Origin: a virus
Direction: 5' to 3' (one strand)
DNA length: 35,119 nucleotides
Virus record (IMG/VR): IMGVR_UViG_3300005613_000218
Location: 1 to 35,119 of that record
Shown: piece by piece, positions 15,145 through 21,839 of the stretch
Numbering within the stretch: the first letter of the stretch is position 1
Layout: the number at the start of each line of letters is the position of its first letter
The notes under the pieces: model-generated
What the model was told of the DNA's origin: nothing
Seen by the model: only the letters and a program-made list of their open reading frames with translations
Database searches by the model: none
Translations under genes and position numbers: made by a program

Positions 15145-15827
15145 GCCTAAAAACCCTTTGGTCGAACAAAGATTATGAGGCAATAGCAGTCTTTTGGAGG
15201 CTGTGCGAATTGCTGTCAAAGCACGATTCTAAAGACGGCATACTGATTACGAACTGGGCGTTTATTGGGCGAGAAACGGGGATGAAACCAAGCAAATGTC
15301 GCCGGGTTCTCGCCCGTATCTCCGCCGTTTCTCTGTTGCGATACGAGCATGAAACGGACGAGATACAAGAATTTCTCGTTCCTAAGTGGTCGGAATTCCA
15401 GGAAACTAGGGGTAAAAAAAAGAATAAAAAAAATGAAATAGTGCCGGGAGATATAAGAAGTAAGAAGAAAGAAGTAAGATATAAGAAACAGAATATAGAA
15501 ACAGAAGTTTGCGTTGAACCAAAACAAGTTTTGGTTGCAACGCCTACTGTCAATAAAAATGATTTAACTTTTTTTATTAATCAAAAGCTTTTAGAGCTCT
15601 ATCCGCAGGAGTACCTAGACCGTGAAAAAGTAAAAATGGAGTTGTGGATTGCTAATAACCAGCATAAGAAGCCTAAATCCGATCGGGGTATGGTTCGGTT
15701 TGTAACAAGTTGGTTATCTCGGGGATGGGACCAATATCGTAAGGGCCTACAAACTAACGCGCCCAAAGAAAAATCGTGGATTGAATTGTTGAAAGAAGAC
15801 GAAAGGAAATTACCCGATGGAAATTAG
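15102..15827 (+). CDS. Replication initiator / helicase-loading protein (lambda O / DnaD-like)
   Basis: The product is 241 residues. The N-terminal 95 residues begin MHWFKHYSNASEGLSLKTLW and continue into a winged-helix region (FGR-like FIGRETGMKPSKCRRVLARI), as in phage replisome organisers. A very basic, low-complexity linker follows (about residues 103-135). The C-terminal part (about 160-225) is helical and contains GMVRFVTSWLSRGWDQY, like the DnaD/O C-terminal module. The next gene looks like a helicase loader, so the pair resembles lambda O and P or SPP1 gp38 and gp39. In lambda the origin lies within O at the same relative place; repeats here suggest the same. Confidence 0.7.
   Translation: MHWFKHYSNASEGLSLKTLWSNKDYEAIAVFWRLCELLSKHDSKDGILITNWAFIGRETGMKPSKCRRVLARISAVSLLRYEHETDEIQEFLVPKWSEFQETRGKKKNKKNEIVPGDIRSKKKEVRYKKQNIETEVCVEPKQVLVATPTVNKNDLTFFINQKLLELYPQEYLDREKVKMELWIANNQHKKPKSDRGMVRFVTSWLSRGWDQYRKGLQTNAPKEKSWIELLKEDERKLPDGN
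15405..15508 (+). other. Candidate replication origin inside the initiator gene
   Basis: The linker-coding part of the initiator gene is nearly all purine on the + strand and A-rich. It contains AGATATAAGAA twice (15449-15459 and 15477-15487, 28 bases apart) and GAAGTAAGA twice (15457-15465 and 15471-15479, 14 bases apart), beside a run of A tracts (15415-15440) that would melt easily. Iterons plus an AT-rich strand inside the initiator gene is how lambda and related phages arrange their origin. Low sequence complexity means some repetition could be chance. Confidence 0.45.
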
Positions 15828-16302
15828 TTTTTTCGATGTTGAAATGAACCGTCTTAAAAATCAATGGCCTAACGCATATTCCCCGGAAAGGATTAAAATC
15901 TTTTTTAATGCTTTAAGGGACGTGTCAAACTACGATTTTAGGGAGGCGGTTACTCATTGCCTTGCGACGTGTAGATCAGCTCCCTTGCTCGGAGAATTAA
16001 CCGAAGCCATCCATGTTGCACGCACAAATTATATTCAGCAAAAAAGAGCAGAAGAAGCTTCGATGTCTGGAATATTTTCTGGCATCCCAGAGACCGGCTG
16101 GGCTGATAAAGAATTCAAAGATAAGTGTATGCAACTTCTTAACGACAAACTGGATAAAAAAATAACGATTGAAGAATTTTATCAGGGTTGCGACTTGTTA
16201 GATCAGGCCGCCCTGTTGTACAAGAAAACTAAACAAAACCCATTCAAAAAACCGCCGGAGAAAAGAAAAGACCCGTACAAAGACGACGATGCAACAGTTT
16301 AA
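15817..16302 (+). CDS. Helicase-loader-like replication protein
   Basis: The product is 161 residues, overlapping the end of the initiator gene by 11 bases. The N-terminal 65 residues (FFDVEMNRLKNQWPNAYSPE, then FREAVTHCLATCRSAPLLGE) follow the pattern of small helicase loaders such as the SPP1 gp39 family: helix, W, a proline-turn, helix, then a proline or hydrophobic turn and E. The C-terminal tail is Lys/Pro-rich. With no helicase gene in the genome, it would recruit the host DnaB helicase. The assignment rests on pattern and on its position right after the initiator. Confidence 0.55.
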   Translation: MEISFFDVEMNRLKNQWPNAYSPERIKIFFNALRDVSNYDFREAVTHCLATCRSAPLLGELTEAIHVARTNYIQQKRAEEASMSGIFSGIPETGWADKEFKDKCMQLLNDKLDKKITIEEFYQGCDLLDQAALLYKKTKQNPFKKPPEKRKDPYKDDDATV

Positions 16303-16495
16303 ATCAAACTTTATTGTTCGCCGCGTTTTAAAAGAAGCTAAAATTCCTTGGTACCGAGTAAATTACAAATTGTTAGATCAAAAAGAATGGGCTTTGTTTG
16401 TTAGAAGCTTTGGTAATTATTGCGAAAGATTTGGTTTTTCTAAAAAACCAATACAAGAAGCCGAACAATTCATAAACGATTATTTAAAAAATTAA
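16289..16495 (+). CDS. Unknown 68-residue basic protein
   Basis: The start lies 14 bases inside the previous gene. The protein is small, basic and helical (MQQFKSNFIVRRVLKEAKIP, RFGFSKKPIQEAEQFINDYL). No motif is recognised. It belongs to the early operon by spacing and strand. Confidence 0.5.
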   Translation: MQQFKSNFIVRRVLKEAKIPWYRVNYKLLDQKEWALFVRSFGNYCERFGFSKKPIQEAEQFINDYLKN

Positions 16496-16512
16496 GTTTA
16501 CAAAATTAGAAT

Positions 16513-16542
16513 CATCGCTCAACATTTTTTGTTCAAGCGATG
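16513..16542 (+). promoter_or_regulatory. Hairpin burying the start codon of the DUF1064-like gene
   Basis: CATCGCT (16513-16519) is exactly complementary to AGCGATG (16536-16542), and the last three bases are the ATG of the next gene. AAC/GTT inside the loop can extend the pairing. No ribosome site precedes this ATG. Such a stem would block initiation unless opened, so it looks like translational control. Confidence 0.45.
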
Positions 16543-16899
16543 AGAAGCAATCTTAAATACCGCAGCAAGAGGGTTAAGCACGAAGGATTTTCCTTCGCCT
16601 CCCAGTTAGAAGCCGCAGTCTATCAGCATCTAAAAATTAGAGAAAAGTGCGGAGAAATAAAAGACATTCAAAATCAAGATCATGTTTATTTAACTAACGC
16701 CCGCATTTGTTACATTCCCGATTTTAAATTTTTTGATTGTACAAGCAACGAGTTTGCCTGGGCCGAAGCTAAAGGCTTTGAAACAGACGTCTGGAAAATA
16801 AAAAAAAGACTTTGGCAACATTACGGTCCAGGCAGACTTGAAATTTACAAAGGCAGTGCAAAGAAAATAAAACTTTTTGAAACGGTAATACCGAAATGA
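16540..16899 (+). CDS. DUF1064-like nuclease (PD-(D/E)XK, Holliday-junction type)
   Basis: The product is 119 residues. Motifs follow the DUF1064 pattern: FASQLEAAVYQHLKIREKCGEI near the N-terminus with the first acidic residue, CYIPDFKFFD with the catalytic Asp, and WAEAKGFETDVWKIKKRLW with E-x-K. These small phage nucleases resemble Holliday-junction resolvases or T7 endonuclease I and may debranch replicating DNA before packaging. It is likely expressed with its early neighbours, and its stop overlaps the next start by four bases. There is no ribosome site at the ATG; see the hairpin overlapping it. Confidence 0.75.
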   Translation: MRSNLKYRSKRVKHEGFSFASQLEAAVYQHLKIREKCGEIKDIQNQDHVYLTNARICYIPDFKFFDCTSNEFAWAEAKGFETDVWKIKKRLWQHYGPGRLEIYKGSAKKIKLFETVIPK

Positions 16900-17111
16900 G
16901 TTTGGCCGATGAAATGAAATATTGGCAAAGCCTAATCACTTTTAGTGACGAAGCCTGTTGCAGAAATTCTCATCAGTATTACAATTCAGCGTTAAAAATA
17001 GTTCCAAAGCCCGATGAAAATGTCTGCGAAAGAGAAAAGGCTTGGAGAAATTACGTCAGAAAACGGGACAATAATCCAAGGTTTCCGTTTGACAGAAAGT
17101 GGGTCGAATGA
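16896..17111 (+). CDS. Unknown 71-residue protein
   Basis: Coupled to the nuclease by an ATGA overlap. It contains CCRNSHQYYNSALKIVPKPDE and ends in a basic aromatic tail (RKRDNNPRFPFDRKW). No family recognised. It in turn overlaps the next small zinc-finger gene by four bases. Confidence 0.5.
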   Translation: MSLADEMKYWQSLITFSDEACCRNSHQYYNSALKIVPKPDENVCEREKAWRNYVRKRDNNPRFPFDRKWVE

Positions 17112-17242
17112 GCAAAAAACAAGACAGATCAAAAATCGCTGACAGAGTTAAAAGAGTATGTCTAAGATGTGCTAAATGCTTTTTGTCGCTGCACAAACAC
17201 AATCGTCTTTGTGACGTGTGCGCAACAAAAGAAGATTATTAA
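17108..17242 (+). CDS. 44-residue zinc-finger protein
   Basis: A short ATGA-coupled frame encoding a compact zinc-binding peptide: Cys18, Cys21 and Cys24, then FLSLHKHNRLC with His29 and His31, and Cys35 with Cys38. The CxxC...HNRxCxxC arrangement is common in very small phage proteins. The high density of metal ligands in 44 residues makes chance unlikely. The role is unknown; such proteins often bind nucleic acid or host factors. Confidence 0.7.
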   Translation: MSKKQDRSKIADRVKRVCLRCAKCFLSLHKHNRLCDVCATKEDY

Positions 17243-17253
17243 GGGAGAAAAAA

Positions 17254-17496
17254 ATGAGTGAAGAAAAATCAAAAATTATTCCATTACAAATTGTTGTGGA
17301 AGCAGGGCAGTTAGATAGCGAAACCGGAAAGCTTATTGAGCTAGTCGCGGGCCTTGAAAAACCGCTGGTTGAACAATTGGTCCGAGAAGTTTCTGCTCTT
17401 CAAAAAAAGATTGAACATTTAGAAAAACATTTAGAAGAGTTAAGAAGCGCAAAGGGCGTTGAAGGAAAAGAAGAAGATAAGGGCGAGCAACTGTGA
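17254..17496 (+). CDS. Coiled-coil protein, 80 residues
   Basis: The frame is open for 12 codons upstream, but this ATG has a clear GGGAG ribosome site seven bases before it. The N-terminal half is mixed (IIPLQIVVEAGQLDSETGKL); the C-terminal half is a heptad helix (LQKKIEHLEKHLEELRSAKG) ending in a Glu/Lys tail. Probably oligomeric. No family recognised. Confidence 0.6.
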   Translation: MSEEKSKIIPLQIVVEAGQLDSETGKLIELVAGLEKPLVEQLVREVSALQKKIEHLEKHLEELRSAKGVEGKEEDKGEQL

Positions 17497-17759
17497 GTTT
17501 ATTTAAAAAAGAAAAAAAAGAAATGACCCTGCAAGATGTTGAGCAGGAGTTTAACAAAGCGCAGTTTGAGTTAGGAAGCCTTACTTATCTTGCAGACCTA
17601 AAAACGCATGAACTCAATTTGTACAACGACCAAATAAACAAGGTCTTTGAAAAAATGAGAAAGCTTGCGCACAAGGGAAATTTGCTTCGGGGTAAGATTC
17701 AAACCGAAATCGAAGAAACAATAAAGGCAGGAGAAAAAGTTGAAAGCCCGCTTAACTAA
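17493..17759 (+). CDS. Coiled-coil protein with GTG start, 88 residues
   Basis: GTG overlaps the previous stop (GTGA). A later ATG at 17523 is an alternative. The protein is almost all charged helix (LQDVEQEFNKAQFELGSL, YNDQINKVFEKMRKLAHKG). Two coiled-coil genes in a row, tightly coupled, suggest the products may pair with each other. No named function. Confidence 0.55.
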   Translation: MSLFKKEKKEMTLQDVEQEFNKAQFELGSLTYLADLKTHELNLYNDQINKVFEKMRKLAHKGNLLRGKIQTEIEETIKAGEKVESPLN

Positions 17760-18069
17760 ACAATTGAAATGGCTTAATTCTTTTGTACCCGAAAGGTTAC
17801 CTCAAGGTATGACAGAGTTTAACCGATGGGTTGATGACATAAGCGAGCTAACAGAGTTACCCGTAAACGATAAATTAAAAAAAGTTGTGGGAACTTTGAT
17901 TTTGCAAATGCCGCCGCAAATGGCTTACGTCAAAAAAAGACACATTGCCAATCTTGTGAAAAAGGCTGCTGCAAATCAAGTAAGCGTTGAAGTTATAAAC
18001 ACCATCGATGAAAAACAAAAACAACAAGACACTTGCAGCGCTGATACAAACATGGGACCGCAAGCTTAA
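17740..18069 (+). CDS. Unknown 109-residue protein with TTG start
   Basis: The TTG has AGGAG seven bases upstream and overlaps the gene before by 20 bases, so the rare start is well supported; the first ATG is at 17809 without such a site. The protein is basic and helical (LKWLNSFVPERLPQGMTEFN, KKVVGTLILQMPPQMAYVKK). Its last 62 bases overlap the HTH gene in another frame. No function assigned. Confidence 0.55.
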   Translation: MKARLTKQLKWLNSFVPERLPQGMTEFNRWVDDISELTELPVNDKLKKVVGTLILQMPPQMAYVKKRHIANLVKKAAANQVSVEVINTIDEKQKQQDTCSADTNMGPQA

Positions 18070-18427
18070 AGAGTCTGGATTTGAAGACATCGAATGCCGT
18101 AAGACGGGCCTTCTAAAAGAATGGTCTGGAAAAATATTTTACGGCTCAACGCTGATAAGTGACGACAATTTCGTCGATAAAATTAATAAAATAAATAAAA
18201 AGTTTGGATACGGAAGCCTTACCTACAAAGAAAGCGAAGTAGAATATTATAGGCTTGCAAGCCAATGTTTACATGACAAAGAATTCAAATCCGAAATTCA
18301 TAAAAGTATTTGGGAACTCCATTCTGACGGTTTTAGTTACTCAGAAATCTCAACAAAATTAAATATTACCAGAAGGCAGGTACGATACGCAATCGAGTGC
18401 ATGGCTAAAGCTTTTTGTCTCAAGTAA
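18008..18427 (+). CDS. HTH protein, candidate late transcription activator (RinA/ArpU-like position)
   Basis: The product is 139 residues. The C-terminal 40 residues form a clear helix-turn-helix of the sigma-70 region-4 kind: IWELHSDGFSYSEISTKL, then NITRRQVRYAIECMAKAF. The N-terminal 85 residues are basic and unrecognised. Proteins of this size with such a C-terminal HTH, encoded late in the early operon and shortly before the terminase genes, are typical late regulators (RinA, ArpU families). No ribosome site is visible, so it may depend on translation of the gene it overlaps. It is the only DNA-binding regulator seen and thus the prime candidate to act on the 26-bp late element; that link is inference. 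Confidence 0.6.
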   Translation: MKNKNNKTLAALIQTWDRKLKESGFEDIECRKTGLLKEWSGKIFYGSTLISDDNFVDKINKINKKFGYGSLTYKESEVEYYRLASQCLHDKEFKSEIHKSIWELHSDGFSYSEISTKLNITRRQVRYAIECMAKAFCLK

Positions 18428-18451
18428 CCAATATTGAAGCAAAGAGGAGCT

Positions 18452-18775
18452 ATGCAGCAATTAATTACATACCGAGACCATTCTGCCGACGATGAAGCTT
18501 TCCTTTTTGCCACATACTTAAAAAATAATTGGTACAGACAAGAATCTAGCACCATGCTTCCAAAAAAAGTTTGGATGTGGGCCCAGCACAAGCGGCTTGA
18601 AAAGATAATGAAGAAACAAAGTATTACTATTGCGTGCTTAAAAGATGACCCCGATGTGATTTTGGGATACGGATTTTGGGACGAGGACAAGCCCTTCACC
18701 TACATCAAACTTGCATGGCGAAGCGAAAAACTTAATTTAGAAAAAGAACTAATCGAAAGGATAAAACAACCATGA
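18452..18775 (+). CDS. GNAT-like phage protein, apparently shortened
   Basis: The product is 107 residues from an ATG with AGGAG five bases upstream; a TTG six codons earlier is open but lacks support. It follows the first half of a phage GNAT family: an N-terminal FLFATYLKNNWYRQ segment, PKKVWMWAQHKRLEKIM, then the strands ITIACLKDDPDVILGYGFW and PFTYIKLAWR. The usual acetyl-CoA loop and later helices are missing, so it may be a truncated or diverged member without activity. The next gene overlaps its stop by four bases. Confidence 0.5.
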   Translation: MQQLITYRDHSADDEAFLFATYLKNNWYRQESSTMLPKKVWMWAQHKRLEKIMKKQSITIACLKDDPDVILGYGFWDEDKPFTYIKLAWRSEKLNLEKELIERIKQP

Positions 18776-19008
18776 AAAAACTAAGCCACATTTATTTGCA
18801 CAAGGCGTTTATGATGCCCGTTCTTAAACAAGAAATTAAGCGAACGCTTGATGATAAAACGTATCCAGGAATTGAAATGCACCTAGACGAATATGGCAAC
18901 GTGCACATTAAGTGGAACGACTGCGAATTTGGATTTGATAAAGGCAATATCATGTGTTGGATTGCCGCCAAAGAAGAAAAAAAGACAAGGACTACAAAGA
19001 GTGCTTAA
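18772..19008 (+). CDS. Unknown 78-residue protein
   Basis: ATGA-coupled to the GNAT-like gene. It reads as helix (FMMPVLKQEIKRTLDDKT) followed by a beta hairpin (EYGNVHIKWNDCEFGFDKG) and a basic tail. No family recognised. Confidence 0.5.
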   Translation: MKKLSHIYLHKAFMMPVLKQEIKRTLDDKTYPGIEMHLDEYGNVHIKWNDCEFGFDKGNIMCWIAAKEEKKTRTTKSA

Positions 19009-19390
19009 GATTGTTTTAGATTTTGTAAGAGCGTCTATTTTTTATTTGAGCGTTTGGTTTACGCGCTTTAAAGAACAAGCTTGGAAACCGTTTACAAAGC
19101 AACAGCAGAAAGTAAAAGCAACTAAGATTGCTTACAGGGCTGGCGAAAGCTATCGCCTGGGCGAATGCGTCGTTACTCTTGCAACATTCGGAGTCGAAGG
19201 AAAAGAAGAGGTTAGGAAAAAGATAGAGGCATTTAATGCATTAAAAGCGTTAAGGCATCAAGAACTCACAGAAAAAGCCGAAAAGATAATGCTCATGACG
19301 CCTGAGGAGCTCAAGGTTTACCAAGTCGATGAGTGGCTCAAGTCTAGAAAGGCGTTTAACGAAAAAAAATATTACGAGAATTTAAAATGA
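19001..19390 (+). CDS. Membrane-anchored protein, probable GTG start
   Basis: The frame extends back to an ATG at 18893, but that would overlap the previous gene by 116 bases. A GTG at 19001 with AAGGA nine bases upstream overlaps it by only eight, and then places a hydrophobic segment (IVLDFVRASIFYLSVWF) at the N-terminus as a membrane anchor. The rest (about 129 residues in all) is a basic helical domain with EECVVT-like strands (GECVVTLATFGVEGKEE). The start choice is a judgement. Function unknown. Confidence 0.5.
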   Translation: MLKIVLDFVRASIFYLSVWFTRFKEQAWKPFTKQQQKVKATKIAYRAGESYRLGECVVTLATFGVEGKEEVRKKIEAFNALKALRHQELTEKAEKIMLMTPEELKVYQVDEWLKSRKAFNEKKYYENLK

Positions 19391-20079
19391 AATTTCTGAT
19401 ACTATTTATTGCAAGCCTTTCTTTTTCGCTAACTAACGACCAAGCATTTAAAGAAATCCATGGTGATTTTACATATACAAAACAAGAGCGCGTCGATGCT
19501 CAAAACAAAATGGAACAGGTTAGCAGACGCCTTGATAACTTTATTGATTTATCTGACGGGGCTAATCGGGCTCTGGGATCTATTATTAGACTAGCCGTAA
19601 AAAACCTAAGACGCCGAAATTATTTAAAAACCGCAAGAAAATTAGAAATTGAATGGAGCATGATTGATGGCCGCATTGTAGAAATCGCAAAAGGCCAAAG
19701 AGATATTGGGGACTTTGAACCCATTTCCGAATGGCTTGCCCTTGCCTACGAAATAATTGAATTAAAACTTGGGTTTACAACTTGCCAAATACTAAGGCTC
19801 ACTGACATTAAAACCATTAACTTTGCCCTTCGCGTCGTTTTTAATCCCTGCCGATATGGTTTAGTTGAATTTAACAATCACTTTGTCGGCGACAAGTACA
19901 AGGGTCTTGCGCCCGTAGTGAGTTATTGGAGTGTTGTAACCGGATGCTCAATTGGAACTTTTGGCGCTGGCTATTTCTTTGTTTGCTCGCCCTTTGGTTG
20001 GCTTATCGAGCTGGGAGTCCTTGAAGTAGTCGCCCCCAGGCTTTCACCCAAATTGTATAATTTAGCGTGTCAAACATAA
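19387..20079 (+). CDS. Secreted or membrane protein of unknown function
   Basis: The product is 230 residues, ATGA-coupled to the gene before. The first 16 residues (MKFLILFIASLSFSLT) form a clear signal-peptide-like segment. Residues about 25-150 are charged helices. Near the C-terminus a glycine-rich hydrophobic stretch (VVTGCSIGTFGAGYFFVC, SPFGWLIELGVLEVV) could be one or two membrane passes. A sizeable exported protein just before the terminase genes is unusual; superinfection exclusion, envelope modification or a late-inserted moron are possible roles. I recognise no family. Confidence 0.55.
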   Translation: MKFLILFIASLSFSLTNDQAFKEIHGDFTYTKQERVDAQNKMEQVSRRLDNFIDLSDGANRALGSIIRLAVKNLRRRNYLKTARKLEIEWSMIDGRIVEIAKGQRDIGDFEPISEWLALAYEIIELKLGFTTCQILRLTDIKTINFALRVVFNPCRYGLVEFNNHFVGDKYKGLAPVVSYWSVVTGCSIGTFGAGYFFVCSPFGWLIELGVLEVVAPRLSPKLYNLACQT

Positions 20080-20089
20080 CGCGCGTTAT
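20053..20089 (+). promoter_or_regulatory. TTGTATAAT plus 14-bp palindrome ahead of the terminase genes
   Basis: TTGTATAAT (20053-20061) repeats the string of the early promoter candidate at 13264. It is followed 14 bases later by the perfect palindrome ATAACGCGCGTTAT (20076-20089), which includes the stop of the preceding gene. This may be a promoter with an operator or 5' hairpin; a packaging recognition site next to the small terminase gene is another option. No convincing -35 is visible. Confidence 0.4.
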
Positions 20090-20111
20090 TCTAACTTAGA
20101 GGTTAAAAAGA

Positions 20112-20396
20112 ATGCCGTTTGAAAAAGGAAGACAAAAGACTGGCGGAAGAAAAAAGGGCACAAAGAACAAAAATAACCTCATGGAAAAATTTGAGGAATG
20201 CAATTTTGACGTGGTTGCAGCGATTATTGAAAGCATTGCAGCTCAACCTGATTACATGAGAGCTGATACGCTGATAAAACTTTTAGAGTTTATGTATCCC
20301 AAAAAGAAGGCTATGGACGTCAATATGCTATCGCCTCAAGACGTTGTGCCGTTAGTGAAGGGTTGGCTCCAAGATGGAACAACGCTTGAGCAATGA
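20112..20396 (+). CDS. terS: Terminase small subunit
   Basis: The product is 94 residues, with GAGG ahead of the ATG. It opens with the basic GRQKTGGRKKGTKNKNN motif common in phage small terminases and their relatives, followed by two helices (FDVVAAIIESIAAQPDYM, ADTLIKLLEFMYPKKK) and a short C-terminal tail. The family recognises the packaging site and recruits the large subunit. It overlaps the large subunit gene by 23 bases, as is usual for the pair. Confidence 0.75.
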   Translation: MPFEKGRQKTGGRKKGTKNKNNLMEKFEECNFDVVAAIIESIAAQPDYMRADTLIKLLEFMYPKKKAMDVNMLSPQDVVPLVKGWLQDGTTLEQ

Positions 20397-21807
20397 AGAA
20401 ATCGCTTTATTTAAGGCGTTTCTTGCAAAAACAGAAAAGAAATCTTTTAACCTCGCAGACTTTTGTTTTGGTAAGCAACTCGACTTCGTGCAAGATTCAT
20501 CACCATTTGCCACGGCCGTTTGTAGCGTTCGGGCTGGGAAAACCGTGGGATGCGCAGCTGACCTTATTCACACGTCTTTGCAGCGAAAGGGCATCGTGTG
20601 CCTGTACATCACGCTCAATAGATTGTCGGCAAAACGAATTATCTGGCCGGACTTACTTAGAATTTGTAGAGAATACAACTTAGGAGCAAAAATCAATGAG
20701 TCTGAGTTATCACTTACGTTTCCAAACCGCTCAGTTATTTATATTTCTGGCGCTAAAGATAAGTCTGAAATTGAGAAGTTTCGGGGTTTGGCTCTTGCAC
20801 TTTGCTATATCGATGAATGCCAAGCTTTTAGGGATTACATCCGAGAACTTGTCGACGAAGTTATCGCCAAGCGACTCTTTGACTATGCTGGCCGTTTACG
20901 ACTTATCGGGACTCCAGGCCCCGTCCCTGTTGGATATTTTTATGAATGCTCTGTATCGAAACAATGGGCGCATCACTACTGGACGATGTTCGACAACCCC
21001 TGGCTCCCCATCAAGTCAGGACTCAGCCACGAACAAATCTTGCAGCGAGAACTTGACAGAAAAGGCGTTACACGAGAAGACCCCAGCATACAGCGAGAAT
21101 GTTTCGGAAGATGGGCTTTCGATCCTAATTCACTCGTCTTCAGATACAACGATTCATTAAACGATTATGATGAACTTCCAAGCCTGGGAAATAATTGGAA
21201 TTACGTTATTGGTTGCGATTTGGGCTTTGACGATTCTGACGCTATGGCTGTGCTTGCGTGGTCGGACCGAGATCCTAGATTGTTTCTTGTCGAAGAAGTC
21301 GTCAAAAACAAACAAGGAATCTCAGAATTTGCCGCCCAACTCGATACACTTATTAAGAGATATAATCCAACAAAAGTAGTTATAGACACTGGCGGCCTTG
21401 GTAAAAAGATTGCCGAAGAAATCACGAGGCGCTTTGCACTTCCTGTTAGTCCTGCGGAAAAACAAAGAAAATTTGAGTACATCGAATTATTAAACGATGC
21501 GCTTCGCACTCAGCGTTTCATGGCAAAAAAGAAATCTAGATTTGCCGAAGACGCTAAGCTTCTCGAGTGGGACCGAGATGAACCAAATCCTGATAAATTA
21601 AAGATAAAAGATACTTTCCATTCTGACATTTGCGATGCGGTATTGTACGCGTTTCGTGAAGCATATCATTGGTCTTACAAAGAAGAAGTTAAACTTCCTA
21701 AGCCTTATACCGATAGATGGTACTCACAGCAGGAAAAAAAGATGTGGGACCAAGCGTTCGAAAGACAGCGTCAAATGGAGTCTTATCAAGATCCGTGGTC
21801 TGAGTAG
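20374..21807 (+). CDS. terL: Terminase large subunit (packaging ATPase-nuclease)
   Basis: The product is 477 residues, a normal length. The ATPase domain shows an altered Walker A (CSVRAGKT, about residues 50-57), Walker B with catalytic Glu (LCYIDECQA, about 143-150) and the coupling motif GTPGP (about 179). The RNase H-fold nuclease shows GCDLGFDDSDAMAV (about 281), KVVIDTGG (about 335) and FHSDICDAVLYAF (about 415) holding the three acidic metal ligands. The C-terminal 50 residues are basic and Gln-rich. It threads DNA into the prohead at the portal and cuts it. The start lies inside the small subunit gene. Confidence 0.95.
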   Translation: MEQRLSNEEIALFKAFLAKTEKKSFNLADFCFGKQLDFVQDSSPFATAVCSVRAGKTVGCAADLIHTSLQRKGIVCLYITLNRLSAKRIIWPDLLRICREYNLGAKINESELSLTFPNRSVIYISGAKDKSEIEKFRGLALALCYIDECQAFRDYIRELVDEVIAKRLFDYAGRLRLIGTPGPVPVGYFYECSVSKQWAHHYWTMFDNPWLPIKSGLSHEQILQRELDRKGVTREDPSIQRECFGRWAFDPNSLVFRYNDSLNDYDELPSLGNNWNYVIGCDLGFDDSDAMAVLAWSDRDPRLFLVEEVVKNKQGISEFAAQLDTLIKRYNPTKVVIDTGGLGKKIAEEITRRFALPVSPAEKQRKFEYIELLNDALRTQRFMAKKKSRFAEDAKLLEWDRDEPNPDKLKIKDTFHSDICDAVLYAFREAYHWSYKEEVKLPKPYTDRWYSQQEKKMWDQAFERQRQMESYQDPWSE

Positions 21808-21839
21808 TACAATTTAAAATTCAAACCGAAAGGGCGGTA

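Noticed and set aside
18893-19000. ATG start at 18893 for the membrane-anchored protein
   Set aside because: It would overlap the previous gene by 116 bases and add a shadow-like sequence; the GTG at 19001 has a ribosome site and gives a membrane anchor at the N-terminus.
20393-21160. Overlapping + strand frames (96 and 154 codons) within the large terminase gene
   Set aside because: They lack family features and ribosome sites, and the terminase frame carries every expected motif.
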